Shown: positions 1-12,260, numbered from the stretch's first letter. The stretch is DNA of 64,000 nt from Vigna angularis (GCF_016808095.1 NC_068977.1:31397364-31461363), one strand, 5' to 3'. Notes: generated from the letters alone by a model not told the origin. Numbers and translations are program-made.

Positions 1-692
1 ACAAAAACAGAAAATAGATAAAGGAGAAGGGGAGAGTCAATCGGCGGCGGCTTCCAAGGCTGACGGCGTCGCGGTTGGGAACGGATCCGGTGGTATTTGG
101 GGTTTGCCGGCGACGCAAGAGGTGGTGGCACGGGTGGCTGGGTCGACGGTGAAAAGAGAAGGAGAGAGACCAGAAGCAACTTGCGGCGGTCTGCTTGGAG
201 GAGGCGGCGGCCAGAACTGCTCCGACGGGCGTGAACGGCATCGCCGGCAGTGGTCCTGGTGGTGCTTAGTGTCGCCGGCGAAACTTCGGATGAGGTAGAG
301 GATCCTCTCGCGGCGGCTGGGACGTGGGTGGCGTAGGTAGGTGTCTTAGGAGTCTCCCGTTCAGAGGAGAAGATGAAATGTTGATGCAAATGAGTTGAAC
401 TTGGAGGAACCAATAATGGTGATTTGGCCGTGCAGAAAGGTATCCCCAATTTAGAAAAATGTAACCCCATTTCAAATTCCCAATTCAGCCTGCCATGTCA
501 TTGCCACGACGCAATTGATTGCACAAATCACATACACAGTCAGAAAAACGTTATCAATTATAACGGTGTTAAGTGGATAGGATTCAATTGATACAAATTT
601 CAAAACATAGGTATCAAATGCCTACATTTTTAAAACCGGGTACTAAACAACAAATTACCTCCGAACATGGGGACTAAGTAGGTAATTAAGCC
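1..692. mobile_element. Right end of a MULE-like element, cut by the window edge
   Basis: The first ~400 bases are GC-rich. They are followed by a sequence ending in ggtaattaagcc at 681-692, which has the style of long MULE-type termini in legumes. The left end is outside the window, so no terminal inverted repeat pair or target duplication can be checked. ORFs here are short and low-complexity and I do not call a gene. Confidence 0.35.
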
Positions 693-786
693 TTTAAAAA
701 ATATCACTAATGATTTTTCTAAAAATATTTGTACAACTATAAGCAACGGTTCTATAAAAAATAATAATCTATAGTGTTTTTCGATA

Positions 787-3130
787 GGGTTAAATATGTT
801 TTTAGTCTCTAAACTATCAAGCGAATTTGTTTTTAGTCTCTCTTTCAAACTAAGCTACATTTTGATCTTTCTCCTTAAAAAAATCATAATTTTTCGTCCT
901 CCAAAATCAACGGCGTTAAAAATAAGTTGAGGTGGCTAACGGTAATGTGCCACCTCATTTTCTTTTCTGACACTAGTCAACCTTTCGTAGCTCCTCTCCC
1001 TCCCTCCTACTCCCTCCGACTCTACCACAGCCACCTCCGACGCCACCTCCGACGCCACCTCCAGTGCCACCTCGAACACTCCCGCTGTGATTGCGAGCCA
1101 CCCCTTCCTTTCCACGATCGTCCCCTCCTCGAGCCAGATCTTGAAGTCTTTGACCTCCGCCACCGTGAAACTCAGCCCCTGGCCGTGGTGCCTCCTGTAG
1201 GTTCCCATCTTCCCAAAACTTTACTTTGTGGAAAAATATCTCTGCACTTCCCTTCTGGACTTCCCCACGATCTGAAATCAAGAAAACAAAAACTCACTAA
1301 GCCATCACTACCATGTACAAGGAAAAAGGGGTTGTGGGATTGAAGAGAACAAACCCATAAGGGAGATTATCGACAAAGGTAATCAACATCTTGAGCTTGC
1401 TGCCACCTTCAGAAGCAAGACTCGCGTGCATCTCAACGTCCATGGCATCAGCAAAATCCTGGACTTATCCTTGGGAATTATTATTATCATTATCATCCTC
1501 AGCTTCATGAAAAGCCAGTGGGACCGTCCAGGGGATAAACTCGTAATTTAATACAATTACTCTTGAACTGGGAAGGGATTATGTAAATGCGGTGCATATA
1601 CCCGTGGTGAAAAGAAATACCACTCTTTCTCTCCATAAGAAGCCAATCCTGAAAATAGGAAAGTTGCATTTGAAATTATATAATCACTTCACTCGAAAAT
1701 TAAAAGGTTTAATACATCATTTGGTCTCTACTTTTAGGGGTTTGGTTCAAAGTAATCCTACATTTTAGAAAAGTTCAGTAAGACCCCATATTTCGTTAAA
1801 AAATGTTCAATCCAGTCCTTTCCGCTCACGCCGTTTAAAACATAACGGTACAAATGCCACGTCATCATCACTATCTCCAAACAAACCCTAATTTCTCTCC
1901 AAGAAACCCTAGTCGCCGCACCATCCAGCGTCGTCACTGTCATCCTCGTCGGCAGTCGTCCTCTCCATCACATCACGTGCCACCACCAAAGCGTCTTCTC
2001 CCTTCTGTTGCACCTCCATCACCTTCGCATCTCAAGTTCGTTCTCGCGCCACCACCTAACGCGCTCCCTTGTTATGACGCGACCACCAATCTTCACCATT
2101 TTCACCCTCGCACCAGCTAAATCGTCATCGCGCCAGCAACACTGCTGTCCAATCTCCACCATAGAATCGTCCACCACTAACCACCAGCCAAATCGCCAGC
2201 TACTGCAGATCGCGAATCGCCACTCTTCTCCATCACTAATCGTGCCGCTGCTTGCCTCCACCTGCAACCACAATCAGACCTGTAAGCAAATCATGGAGAC
2301 CTAGGTTTCTCGCGTTCTCGTCGCATAGCTTTGGTGGTGGGGTGTGATGCGTTGGAGAGGACGGCTGCCGGCGAGGATGGCGTTGACGGTGCTGGATGGT
2401 GCGGCAGCTAGGGTTTCTTGGAGAGAAATTAGGATTTGTCTGGAGATGGTGATGATGGCGTGGTAGGGACTTTTTTTTAAAATTAAAAAATCATTTAAGT
2501 CCAGCTATTAACGTGTGTCACGTGCTTATGAGATGCCACAGTGACATTTTCATCTTTATGTTTTTAATGGCGTGAGGGGAAAGGATCGGATTGAACATTT
2601 TTTAACAAAATATGGGGTCTTACTGAACTTTTTTAAAAGGTAGGATTACTTTGAACCAAACCCCTAAAAGTAGGGACCAAATAATGTATTAAACAAAATT
2701 AAAAAAAAACAAAAACAAACTGGATTGAAACGAAGAATATTGCATTAATTACCGGGAAGGTCCCAATGGTCGTATTTGTAGAGGTCGATTTCGGCGATGA
2801 TGGGAACGGCGATGGGCTGCAAGGTGGCGTCGGAGGTAGCGCCGGAGGTAGTGCCAAAGGTGGCGCCGAAGGTGGCGTCGAAGGTGGTTGTGGTAGAGTC
2901 GAAGGGAGAGGGAGGGAGGGAGGGAGAGGAGCTGCGAAAGGTTGACTAGTGTCAGAAAAGAAAATGAGGTGGCACATCACCGTTAGCCACCTTATTTTTA
3001 ACGCCGTTGGTTTTGGAAGATGAAAAATTATGGTTTTTTTAAGGAGAATGATCAAAATGTAGCTTAGTTTGAAAGAGGGACTAAAAACAAATTCGCTTGA
3101 TGCTTTAGGGACTAAAAACATATTTAACCC
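787..3130. mobile_element. Mutator-like element with long terminal inverted repeats and 9-bp TSD
   Basis: The left end begins gggttaaatatgtttttag and the right end is its inverted counterpart ending ctaaaaacatatttaaccc. The inverted repeats run for roughly 200 bp (787-1000 and 2920-3130). The element is flanked by a perfect 9-bp direct repeat ttttcgata (778-786 and 3131-3139), the duplication length typical of Mutator. The interior has no transposase; it is GC-rich with short proline/histidine-rich ORFs and hosts a second nested element. A relative of the same family lies at 38141-39520. Confidence 0.85.
1706..2694. mobile_element. Second MULE-like element nested in the first
   Basis: Its ends are ggtttaatacatcatttgg and, inverted, accaaataatgtattaaac. 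The inverted repeats extend for about 140 bp and share the stretch around aagaccccatattt. A 10-bp direct repeat aaaattaaaa flanks it (1696-1705 and 2695-2704). There is no recognisable transposase; the short histidine/proline-rich ORFs inside look like translated GC-rich filler. Confidence 0.75.
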
Positions 3131-3139
3131 TTTTCGATA

Positions 3140-4139
3140 ATTATAAAAATGTTATTGGTGACATTTTTACTATAGGCGGTTGTTCTTTAAAGAATCGAGA
3201 CATATTCGTCTGCTAAGGTTAACATTACATTTCAATTAAAGTTCTTCTCATTTGTGTCGTTGTTCCATCAGATTTTCACTGTAAGATTAATTTTGCTCTC
3301 TTTCATGACGTCAAACACAAATTGCGCTGTCACTTTTGCTATCACTCCTCCACTCTTCTTCCCTCTTCCTTGACCAACACGAAGTGTGTCGTCTCATTGT
3401 TATTACGAACATTTATTTTTTTCATTTCAAAAGTAGCTAGGGGTTTGTTTTTTTTTGTCTTGCAGTTTTTGTTACATAATTCTTTTTTCTTAATGCAAAT
3501 ATTTGTTTTAATCTCCTTTATTGAATGTGGAGGTGGAAAACGGTGGTGTTGGCTTTGCTTATTGGTAGGAAGCACGGTAGTTCTATGATGATTCCACATT
3601 GAAAAATACGTGAGGAAAAGACCACAAAAGTGATGGTCCTTTTCTGCTAAAACTGGCCAAGAAAAGAGCTTTGAATAGAGAAGTATGAAATTGATGGTAG
3701 TTTGTTTTATTGTTTTATGGTACATTCTTTCTAATTTTCTTTAAAACCTTTGGTAAATAGAGTATAATCGTATTTTGATTATTTAAAACCTTAAGAAATG
3801 AAAGTGTTGAACTTAGTGAACTAGCTCCTGAAAGCTTGTTTAAGATCATTTGGGTTTGTGTAGCTTACATACCACAGGAGAAGAATATGTGGGTGTCAAG
3901 TTATGATTGTAGCCTTGTGCAATATGCATAAAAATATCTTCATAGAAAAACATTGTTAATATTTAGTTGAGCTAGATTCCAATGTTGAGAAGCGGTCAGG
4001 GATAATCTTGGCAACAACGAAAATCTATACTATATTGCTTTGTGAATCTAAGATAAACTAACATGGCCTTGTGCTTTACAACAATCCCATCAGTAGCTTA
4101 AAATTCCATTTGAAGATGATAGGCTTCTTTTCAGCAGGA
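3140..4139. other. Intergenic stretch without recognisable features
   Basis: AT-rich sequence with only short ORFs. I recognise no domain, RNA gene or transposon end that can be defended. Confidence 0.5.
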
Positions 4140-4426
4140 AGATGAGTGGTAAATCAAGTGTTATTCATGTCCATAGCAGCAAGTTTAGCAACTATAGCTT
4201 GTTGTCAATGAGGAAACTCATTGGCTTGATGATGAGTTTGCGGTTCAAAATTAGCATATATGTGACAGATATAATGTGTATGTTTATTAGAAAGTTTGGT
4301 ATAATCTATGTAGTTTTGAATAGGATATAAAGAGCTAATATTAGTGACAATGTTGTAATGGTGATAGTTAGACACGTGTGAAGAACAAGTAGATACTCTA
4401 GTAGTTCTATGAACATGAGATTGATC

Positions 4427-4729
4427 TGTTGGAAGTCTCACATCGACTAGAGATAAGGTCAATTTATAATATATAAATGAGGTGCAAACCTCACCTTAAA
4501 ATCCGGTTTTGTGGGGTTGAGTTAGGCTTAAAAATTCACTTTCTAATATGGTATCAGAGCCATGATTAGAGTCTATCCTAGTGAGTTATAAGTGGGCATT
4601 TCTGTTTCCACCTGTTGTCGGGCCGCTATCAGGCCACCCATTAATTTCTACTATCATGCACGAGATATCTATACCTCGGCGTGAAGGGAGTGTGTTAGAA
4701 GTCCCACATCGACTAGAGATAAGGCCAAT

Positions 4730-4817
<88 letters not shown>

Positions 4818-4888
4818 TGAGGTGCAAACCTCACCTTAAAAGTCGGTTTTGTGGGATTGAGTTAGGCTTAAAACTCCACTTTCTAATA
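4427..4888 (+). mobile_element. TRIM (terminal-repeat retrotransposon in miniature) with perfect TSD
   Basis: Two LTRs (4427-4548 and 4693-4888) start tgttggaagtctcacatcg / tgttagaagtcccacatcg and end cactttctaata. The 5' LTR is followed at once by tggtatcagagcc, the primer-binding site for initiator tRNA-Met. Only about 145 bp separate the LTRs, and a purine run (gtgaagggagtg) precedes the 3' LTR, so there is no coding capacity. A 5-bp duplication tgatc lies at 4422-4426 and 4889-4893. The 3' LTR is longer because a TA microsatellite inside it has expanded. Such elements move only with proteins supplied in trans. Confidence 0.9.
4732..4815. repeat. (TA)n microsatellite inside the TRIM 3' LTR
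   Basis: About 40 uninterrupted TA units. The other LTR of the same element has only a short tataatatata at this position, so the expansion happened after insertion. Confidence 0.95.
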
Positions 4889-5381
4889 TGATCAAAAGTG
4901 ATGGATGTGGTATTGTAATTTGCTTCCTGTGGAGAATGAATAAAGGTACAATCATCAAAATCAATTCGATGATTAATTATTTTCAAGAAAGTTTCTGATT
5001 TTGAAAGGAAAGATGTGTTCATAAAACTTAACATCTCTAGAGATGGTTTTCTTAAAGAATAAATCAAGCAACTTGTATCCTTTATAATTATGCAAATATC
5101 CTACACAAAGAGTTGAAATAGCCCTTGGACTAAACTTGTGTCTACTAGAAAGAAGAGTAGAAACATAACATGAAGAATCAAAAGTTTTAAAACTAGAAAT
5201 GTATCCAAATCGGCAGATAATATCATGTATGTATATGTTTCCTACAATTAAAGAAAGAGTTTTTCCTACAATTAATGGTGGTGTGTAAGTCAAGGGTCTC
5301 ACAAAGGGTTGTTATGATTATTTCTATGGGATAATTCATAAAATGAGTTAGAGTACAACACTTCTAATTCTTCAAAGAGAG

Positions 5382-5852
5382 TTGTTCTTTTTTATTGTGA
5401 ACGGTTTTGTCCTTTTAGGAGTGATACAAGAGTTTCCTAGGTATAATATTGTTGAGATTCAAATGAGTTTAAGATACCAACAATTTGATCCATTTATTCT
5501 AGCAAGTAATGTTAGAAAAATTTATTATGTCTCATATTCAACATTTGACAACATTGACAAATGTGGTTGGTCTGTTGCAATACAAACCAAGCTTAGGGAT
5601 CACATTGACACAAATGAGGTTGAAGAGGATATCGCCTACCAAGTTAAGCAAATGTTACATGCCTATGAAATTATCAAAGTTGAAATCGACATTACATGAC
5701 CGCGATGGTGATGTTAAAGAATTAGATGGAGAAATTAAAAAGAAAAAAAAAGGAAAAGAAAAACATAAGAATGAAAATGATGATAATGATTATGATAAGC
5801 CACATGACGATAAAGATGACTTTAATTACGAGGATGATGACGACGAATACTG
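5382..5852 (+). pseudogene. CACTA (En/Spm) transposon ORF remnant, DUF4216-like
   Basis: The first frame (5382-5699) has the layout of the DUF4216 region of plant CACTA transposon proteins: a hydrophobic strand, a 'YNIVEIQ' stretch, '[23 protein letters not shown]', then a tryptophan-rich segment. A shifted frame (5509-5852) continues with a lysine run and an aspartate/glutamate-rich tail, as such proteins often end. The frameshift and missing N-terminus make it a pseudogene. The identification is from memory of the family pattern and could be checked by a Pfam search. Confidence 0.5.
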
Positions 5853-5869
5853 AATTAGAAAATCTATTA

Positions 5870-8800
5870 TCAAACTTTGAATTCATTACTATGTAGTGTA
5901 TAACATCTTCAAATTTGTATGCATAAACTTTTGATATTAAGTTAAACCAACACTAATTTGATATTAACAAAAATACTTTTATTTCAAAAATTATTATAAT
6001 AGTAAAATTGACTAAACATACTATATTTTAATAGTAAGTATAAGTTTAATTGGTGTACATTTTAAATAATATAAAATTAAATTTAAAAATTACTTTTTTG
6101 CTTTTTAATTTTTAAAATATCTTTTTATGTTTCATCTTAACTCATTCTCATATTCGCGCATTTTGACCAATAGTATTATTTGAAAACTATACTTTTATGA
6201 GGAATTATCATTCAATTTTATAAAAAATATATAAATATTAAAAATTTCTTATGGTTTTATTATGAACAAATAGCTTCTTTTAAAAAAAACTATCATGATT
6301 AAGTCCTGCATCAATTACAAACCATCTCATGAGATTACAAATAGCCTCTTCTAACAAACTATCGCGATCAAGTCTTACATCAATCATCATAGTTTACAAG
6401 AATTATTGAGTGTGAATATAAATAACTTTTTTAAATAACTGGTTAAGTCTTACATTAATTGTAAATAATCAAACTATCATAATTTACAAATGGTTGACTT
6501 TGTATACAAATGGACTGTTTAACAAATTATCATCATTAAGTGTTACATCAGTTACAAATAGTCCTAGTATCTAAGATTACAAGAATTCTTAAGTGAGAAT
6601 ATTTAAAATAAACACACGTTACAGACAATTGAAAGAAATAAAAAAAAAACATTTCCTACAACATGAGATTAAATATTGGGTTGCAATTAAAATTTGAAAA
6701 ATCTAACCACTGATCATCTTATGTTTATCTTGTTCAATGAACTCAACTGAACCAACCTTTATTTAGTTGTACAGAAACAATAACAAGTATAATCAAATAA
6801 CAAGGAAGAGATCATAGACTTAAAAAACCACTACTTATAATTGAAGGACTTAGAAAACCACTACACTTATGTGTGCATGCAAACAAACATTAAATTAAGG
6901 TTGTGGTTGCAATGTTCCATTAGTTTGTGAAATATCATTCTAGGAATCTAAAATTTATTCAACAAACAATTTTAATATCACATCAATTTCAATAGCTATT
7001 TTATCTTTGTTTAGGCTAAAACTCAACTTCTAACAAATTTCTTAAATTACTATTTAAACCGGTGAGAAGCTTCAAAGGTTTGCTTTAGTTTTGAGATTGT
7101 ATCTATCTATTAGAATAAACATAGGTAATATAATGGTTTATAGATGGTGGAAGTCCATGAAATCGATTCCATTTATGCATTTCTTTTACCATCACATTTA
7201 TACGATGATAAAATATCTTCTTTACAGGGAAGACGTTTTAATATGTGGACTAATATTCAAATATCTTTAGAATGTGAATTCTCCGAAAACAGATTTGATT
7301 GATCAGTTTTTCAACTCTCTTAATCTTTTGTCGTGGATTTTGAACTATTCCTATGATAATTTATTGTATTCATTCTTTTCATATTATTACAAGAAAATAG
7401 AAATTTTGTGACGGTTAAAAGTCAATGCTAGTAGAAGTCAATACTAAAAAAACCAATGGGGTTGAATTTACCTCATACATAAACGTGCAACTCTAAAATC
7501 AATAGATGTTAATTCACTAGCGTTGACTTTTGAAGGTTAACTTTATATAATTTTGGCTCAATCGATGTTAATTTAACGGTTTAACCAATGCTAAATAAAA
7601 TATATTTTTAATATAACTTAAATTAGTATTAATTTGATTGACACGGATAATAATAATTAAAAAAAATATCCTCGTGCAAGTCTTCGTCTTCAACAAAATC
7701 TTAAAAGTATAAAAAAAAAAGAAAAAAAATTGTATTGAATAAAAGATGAGTATGAATGAAGGAGATGAATGTGAATAAATGATATGAGTGTGAATGAAGT
7801 AGATAAGTGGGGATGAAGGAAATGTATGTAAATAATGAAGATAAATGCAAATGAAAGAAATGTGTGTGAGGATATTTATGAGTGTAGATGGAGATGTGTG
7901 TAAATATATTTATATAAAAAGTAAGATGACAAATTTTGAGTGAGTGTTAATTAAAAATGGAAAGTGCATCTATCACATGTAACAAGTAAATATCGTTCTC
8001 TCAACAGAGACTTGTGCAACACATAACAACTCTCATAGTTCATAACTCAATTAGATAACAAAACTCACAAAAACACAAAAAAAACTATTTTTTTGTATTT
8101 TTATCAAACAATTGGTGTGTAAAAAATATTTAACATATGGTATGTACAATTGTCAATACTAAATTTCATTCTCTTCATGACATGTCAATTCAATATTCAA
8201 GTTAAAATCAATTCACAAGATTACACAAATCTTATTCCTAGTGACTTAGTCTATGATAACTCATCAAAGTCCAATTCCTTGGACCATCAACAAAAAATCA
8301 TGTTTTTAGTTCAAGAGTCTAAGATTAATAATGCATCATCTTTTATTCCTAGATACAAGCTCTATTAGGTTTTCAATTTTAATTCTAGGTTCAAAAGACA
8401 TTTTTCAATATCCAATGAACGAAATATCATGCTATGGATGACCAAACCAATGTAAGCATTAAGCATAGAAATCAAATACTGGAAAAACATATGGATTAAC
8501 ATCACAAAATATACAAGATTCAGTTTATTACATCTAATATCAACAAATAGGTTTAGTCCCCCATATTCAAAACCCTCGAAGAGAACATGCTTAAATACTC
8601 ATTTTTGATGCATAAGCATCATCGTCGCCCAATGGCATATGACCACTGATAGGAACTATTAGTAAAATACAAACCAATGGCCTTTGTTAAATTGGCGCTC
8701 AGTACAAGTTATTTCATAGTAACTAGCACTTAATTAACACCACTTTTCCACTGCTCAGCGCTACCTATGCAAGGTTGGTGGTGCTCAACCCCACAAATGT

Positions 8801-9230
8801 GGCACTCAGCTCAAGAAAATTTGACAACACTCTAATTGAAGCCCTGAGCACGATCCAGAATGCGAATATTTTCTTTAAATTAATCTTTTCTTGTCCAAAA
8901 TATTATCCTTTGAGTTTTAATTTATTTTCTTCCACTAGAATTGCTCCCTATATTTATTTATTTCACACACTTAAATAAAAAGATTAAAGTTAAAATAACA
9001 TTAAAACAACTAAAGTTCAAAATGATACTAAACACATTAAACTTAAGAATAAAATAAGATAAAAGATAGGAAAAATTGATTAATTCATGAGAATAAATGT
9101 ACAAAAATAAATAAAAAATAGACATTATTAGTGAGAAGATTTATCATCTTTAAATATCTTTATATTAAAATAATATATGACTCTTATTGTTGTTATGAAA
9201 GCACGCATGATTCATAATGTATAGCATATA
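5870..9230. other. AT-rich intergenic region with repeat remnants
   Basis: No gene is recognisable. From about 6270 to 6600 a loose ~100-bp unit containing 'aagtcttacatcaat..acaaat' recurs three to four times. At 7385-7640 there are repeated caatgct/gttgac motifs after a ttacaagaaaat stretch, reminiscent of CACTA subterminal repeats. These could be the tail of the element whose ORF remnant lies just to the left, but no terminal repeat or target duplication is visible. Confidence 0.4.
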
Positions 9231-9236
9231 AAATAG

Positions 9237-9570
9237 GATACGGTGCATGGTAGGGGATTTTATTGCGGTAAGAAGTATGAATGAAAGGGGGGATTAAATT
9301 CACAAACAAAAAAATTATAGTAGAGAGATCCAAGGGTTTAATGAGTTCATTGAAAACGTAGAACTGATAAATATAGGGAGAAAGACAGAAATGCTAGTGT
9401 CTCAAGAATGGTTGGATCCATGACTAGATAGTAAAAATTATGTTTTGGATAGAATAGTGTTAGACCATTGTGCCTTAGTCCTTAAGACAACATTTATAAA
9501 GTGTGGTCCTAAATTGTTCAAAACAATGGATGTGAGGTAGACGGACCATAAAAGGATATTTTATAAATAT
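9237..9570 (+). pseudogene. LINE (L1-type) endonuclease fragment
   Basis: In broken frames the translation shows the plant L1 endonuclease pattern: 'CMVGDF.AVRSMNER', then 'REIQGFNEFIENVELI.IGRK', 'LVSQEWL', 'NYVLDRIV' and 'DHCALVLK'. The last contains the Asp-His pair of the endonuclease active site. In-frame stops and at least one frameshift are present, and no reverse transcriptase or poly(A) tail is seen. It is a short dead LINE remnant. Confidence 0.65.
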
Positions 9571-10270
9571 AATAGAGTATTTGGGATAGTTCAACCGGCT
9601 AATCTATTCATAAAACAAATTTTTTTTCATTAATCTGTTCATAAAACAAATTTTCTACTCAAGATAATTCTAGGAAACAAGTCAACTCTTACAATTTTAC
9701 TCTAATATGATAATCTTGAAGAACAAGAAACTTGAACATATATATAACGTTGACATAATAAAAATCTGCGCATGCTTTTAGCTTTTAGATTTGTGTTTTG
9801 CCAAAAGAAATTAGTGAGAGAAAAAAAAGATAATTTCTTCTTGTTGTGTATTAAAAAACTAGTATTTTTCAAAATTACTCTTCTCTCGTTTCTCTTAATC
9901 ATGAATTCATCTTTCTTATTTTTCTTTTCTCACACTTAATTTTTTTTTTGCAACCGCACAGATAAAGAATTATTTTTGTTTTCTCTTTCATTAAAATTAA
10001 AAAAAACGTTTGATCGACTCTGAACCAGTAAAAATATTGTCTAATGTATGTTCATTGGTCGGTCCATGTGAACACATAGGCGATCACTTTCAATAGAAAG
10101 TGAACCCAACGAAGCCAAATTAATCATATTGGCCAAATTGTGTTAATAAATGTGAAATTCAGTTTCAACTTAATACAATATTAATTAATTGCGACATCCA
10201 CGCTTATTAACTTAATTTCGCAATATTATGATTAATACAAGAGAGTTGACAGAGTGCAGTGTACCCCTTT
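9571..10270. other. Upstream intergenic region of the SDR gene
   Basis: AT-rich DNA with no ORF of note. It presumably holds the upstream regulatory DNA of the dehydrogenase gene at 10360, but I recognise no specific element before the TATA-like box. Confidence 0.4.
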
Positions 10271-10277
10271 CGCCATT

Positions 10278-10286
10278 ATTATTTAA
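10278..10286 (+). promoter_or_regulatory. Putative TATA box of the SDR gene
   Basis: The sequence tatttaagg lies about 75 bp upstream of the proposed ATG at 10360, leaving room for a short leader. It is a weak match to TATAAATA, so the call is tentative. Confidence 0.4.
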
Positions 10287-10359
10287 GGATTCTGTTTATA
10301 CGATTTCAACGCATTCTTAGATATCTGCATAGAAATTGTTTCACAGTGATCTCGTTAAT

Positions 10360-11510
10360 ATGGCATGCATTCAACTATTACCCCTTCCTGCAAGAAGGTA
10401 TGCTGATGAATTAGAAACAAATATGCAACTAACATATATTTTCTCAATTTTGATCCTTTTAAGAGCTTCGTTTAAATTAAAATATATGTATTATTATTTG
10501 GACTTTAATTTATAATCCCATGATGAAGACAAGGTTCATTTCATACCCAGGACAACACAAACAAAAATCACTAATTTGTCAGTTTTTTGTTTTTTTTTTC
10601 CAAGAGTAACTTGTTTTATTCTGTATCTTTTCCAACCCTAGATGGTTTTTGGATTCAAAAACTTCATTTGCATATTGATAGTAGCAGTGGTAATTTTCAA
10701 TTAAGAGACATGCAATACTATTGTTGTAAAATTTTGCGCAGACTAGAAGGAAACGTGGCGTTGATTACTGGTGGGGCAAGGGGCACTGGTGCGTGCATGG
10801 TAAAGCTCTTCAGCAAACATGGGGCAAAGGTTGTGATAGCAGACATTCAAGATGAGCTAGGTAAAGCAGTTCAAGCTGACATTGGAACTGAATCTGCATC
10901 TTACATACACTGTGATGTGTCCAAAGAAAAGGATGTTGAAAATGCAGTGAACATGGCTGTGTCCAAGTACGGAAAGCTAGACATAATGGTGAACAATGCT
11001 GCAACAATAGATAAGCTAAAACCCAGCATTCTTGACAACGATGTGGCTGAATTCGAACGTGTTGTGAGAGTGAATCTGATAGGTCCGTTCTTGGGAACAA
11101 AGCATGCAGCTAGAGTGATGATTCCAGCCAAAAAGGGTAGCATAATAACAATAGGAAGTGTGAGTTCAAGCGTTGGAGGTGTTGCATCTCACGCATACAC
11201 AAGTTCTAAACATGCCATTGTGGGACTGGCAAGGAATACAGCAGCTGAACTTGGACAATTTGGCATCAGAGTGAATTCCCTGTCATGTTATTACCTTGGT
11301 AATGAACTTGCAAAAGAGTTCTTCAATGATGAAAAGTTCTCAAAAGTCTATTCAAATCTTAAAGGGGTTACTTTGACAGAAGAAGATGTAGCACAAGCTG
11401 CAGTCTATTTGGCAAGTGATGAGTCTAAGTACATCAGTGGACATGATCTTGCAGTTGATGGTGGCTTTACAACTATTAATCCAATTTTCGGTCAGTTTGC
11501 ACAATCCTAA
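10360..11510 (+). CDS. Short-chain dehydrogenase/reductase, SDR110C type (secoisolariciresinol dehydrogenase/ABA2-like)
   Basis: Exons are 10360-10397 and 10742-11510, joined by a GT-AG intron (aag|gtatgc ... gcgcag|acta). The predicted protein has 268 residues, normal for this family. A longer reading frame starting at 10587 only runs through the intron. Visible features: cofactor motif TGGARGTG at 22-29; Asp47 at the end of strand 2, favouring NAD(H); NNA at 97-99; and the catalytic Asn124-Ser152-Tyr165-Lys169 tetrad with YxxxK. The C-terminal 'GHDLAVDGGFTT' block is also present. The family makes or oxidises small alcohols such as terpenoids, lignan intermediates or xanthoxin; the substrate cannot be told from sequence. 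Odd points: 'NNAA' instead of the usual NNAG, and a shortened substrate loop after 'RVNSLS', where relatives carry a proline-containing segment. No gene neighbours it closely. Confidence 0.88.
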
Positions 11511-12073
11511 GTTTGAACCTTTCAGTTCATCACTCGTCTACGCAGTTTTCCCTGCTTTTCTTGTTGCTGTGCAACTGTCTGTCATATGTAAATAATTTCC
11601 CATGGAAAATATTGAATATATTTTGTATGTAATTTTCCCTCCTTTTTACTGTTACTACAACTCTATTTTTTTTTTCTGTTATAAACAGTTAGATATATTA
11701 TCAAATGTAACAACATTTCCCATGAAAAGGATTTATATACCTTTTGTTGGCATCTTAACATAAGAAGGTGAAATATAATATTGTGGTTTGAGAGCAACAA
11801 GAACCATAAAAAGAGACTAAAACGGAGAAAAAAAGATAGAGGACGTAAAAAGTGACAACAACAAATGGGTAGGGTAGGAAAGTTGGAATCCATCCAACAT
11901 AAATATAATTTATCTGGCAGCACCACTGTTTTTACCAACAATTAGAGTAGAGTTTATGAAAAAAATTTAGGTGAATGGAATTGATGGTTGACTTCACAAT
12001 AAATTCACATTGAATATCTTTCCTATGGATAGATAATAGAAAGAATATTCATTCATATACTCATGGTGTACTA

Positions 12074-12076
<3 letters not shown>
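11511..12076. other. 3' flank of the SDR gene
   Basis: AT-rich sequence with several aataat/atgtaa stretches within 150 bp of the stop that could serve as polyadenylation signals. No further gene is visible. Confidence 0.4.

Positions 12077-12129
<53 letters not shown>
12077..12129. repeat. (TA)n microsatellite
   Basis: About 26 uninterrupted TA units ending directly beside the plastid-derived insertion. Confidence 0.95.
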
Positions 12130-12132
<3 letters not shown>

Positions 12133-12137
12133 CTTTT

Positions 12138-12230
12138 GGAGAGATGGCTGAGTGGTTGATAGTCCTGGTCTTGAAAACTGGTATAGTTTGAAACAAAGAA
12201 CTATCGAGGATTCGAATCCCTCTCTCTCCT
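12138..12230 (+). tRNA. trnS-UGA: Plastid-type tRNA-Ser(UGA), in a nuclear plastid insertion
   Basis: The 93-nt sequence begins ggagagatggctgagtgg and ends ttcgaatccctctctctcct, giving a seven-pair acceptor stem, a T-arm and the long variable arm of class II serine tRNAs. The loop cttgaaa places anticodon TGA. Several positions read T or A where the usual plastid gene has C or G: the two sides of the anticodon stem (ctggt / actgg) now pair through G-U wobbles, and the T-stem has an A-C mismatch. It is probably a non-functional copy. Confidence 0.8.
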
Positions 12231-12260
12231 TTTGCTCGATGAATAGATTTATTTCTTTTT

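Larger units (their letters stand above)
4140..5302 (-). pseudogene. Decayed Ty1/copia pol fragment (integrase C-terminus to start of RT)
   Basis: Reading the minus strand from 5302 down, the frame shows the copia integrase tail signature: a cysteine-tyrosine-valine-serine-threonine block, a 'GYKLLDL' block, then 'ISRDVKFYEHIFPF'. The frame continues after the TRIM element at 4427-4888 with the linker that precedes reverse transcriptase ('YPIQNYIDYTKLS' followed by 'FEPQTHHQA'). Stops and frameshifts are present, no LTR is visible, and the piece is split by the TRIM insertion. It is a dead remnant of a copia polyprotein. Confidence 0.7.

Noticed and set aside
927..1343. Overlapping ORFs on both strands (138, 90, 102 codons)
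   Set aside because: They lie within the MULE terminal repeat and its GC-rich interior; composition is low-complexity (Pro/His/Arg) and no domain is seen.
4581..4820. 79-codon ORF ending in an isoleucine-tyrosine run
   Set aside because: It is the TRIM interior read into a TA microsatellite.
10587..10741. Upstream in-frame extension of the SDR ORF
   Set aside because: This part is intron; a good GT donor at 10398 and AG acceptor at 10741 join it to the family-typical N-terminus starting at 10360.
12138..12230. Functional nuclear tRNA-Ser gene
   Set aside because: Sequence and surroundings are plastid-type, and stem pairing is weakened; more likely a dead NUPT copy.
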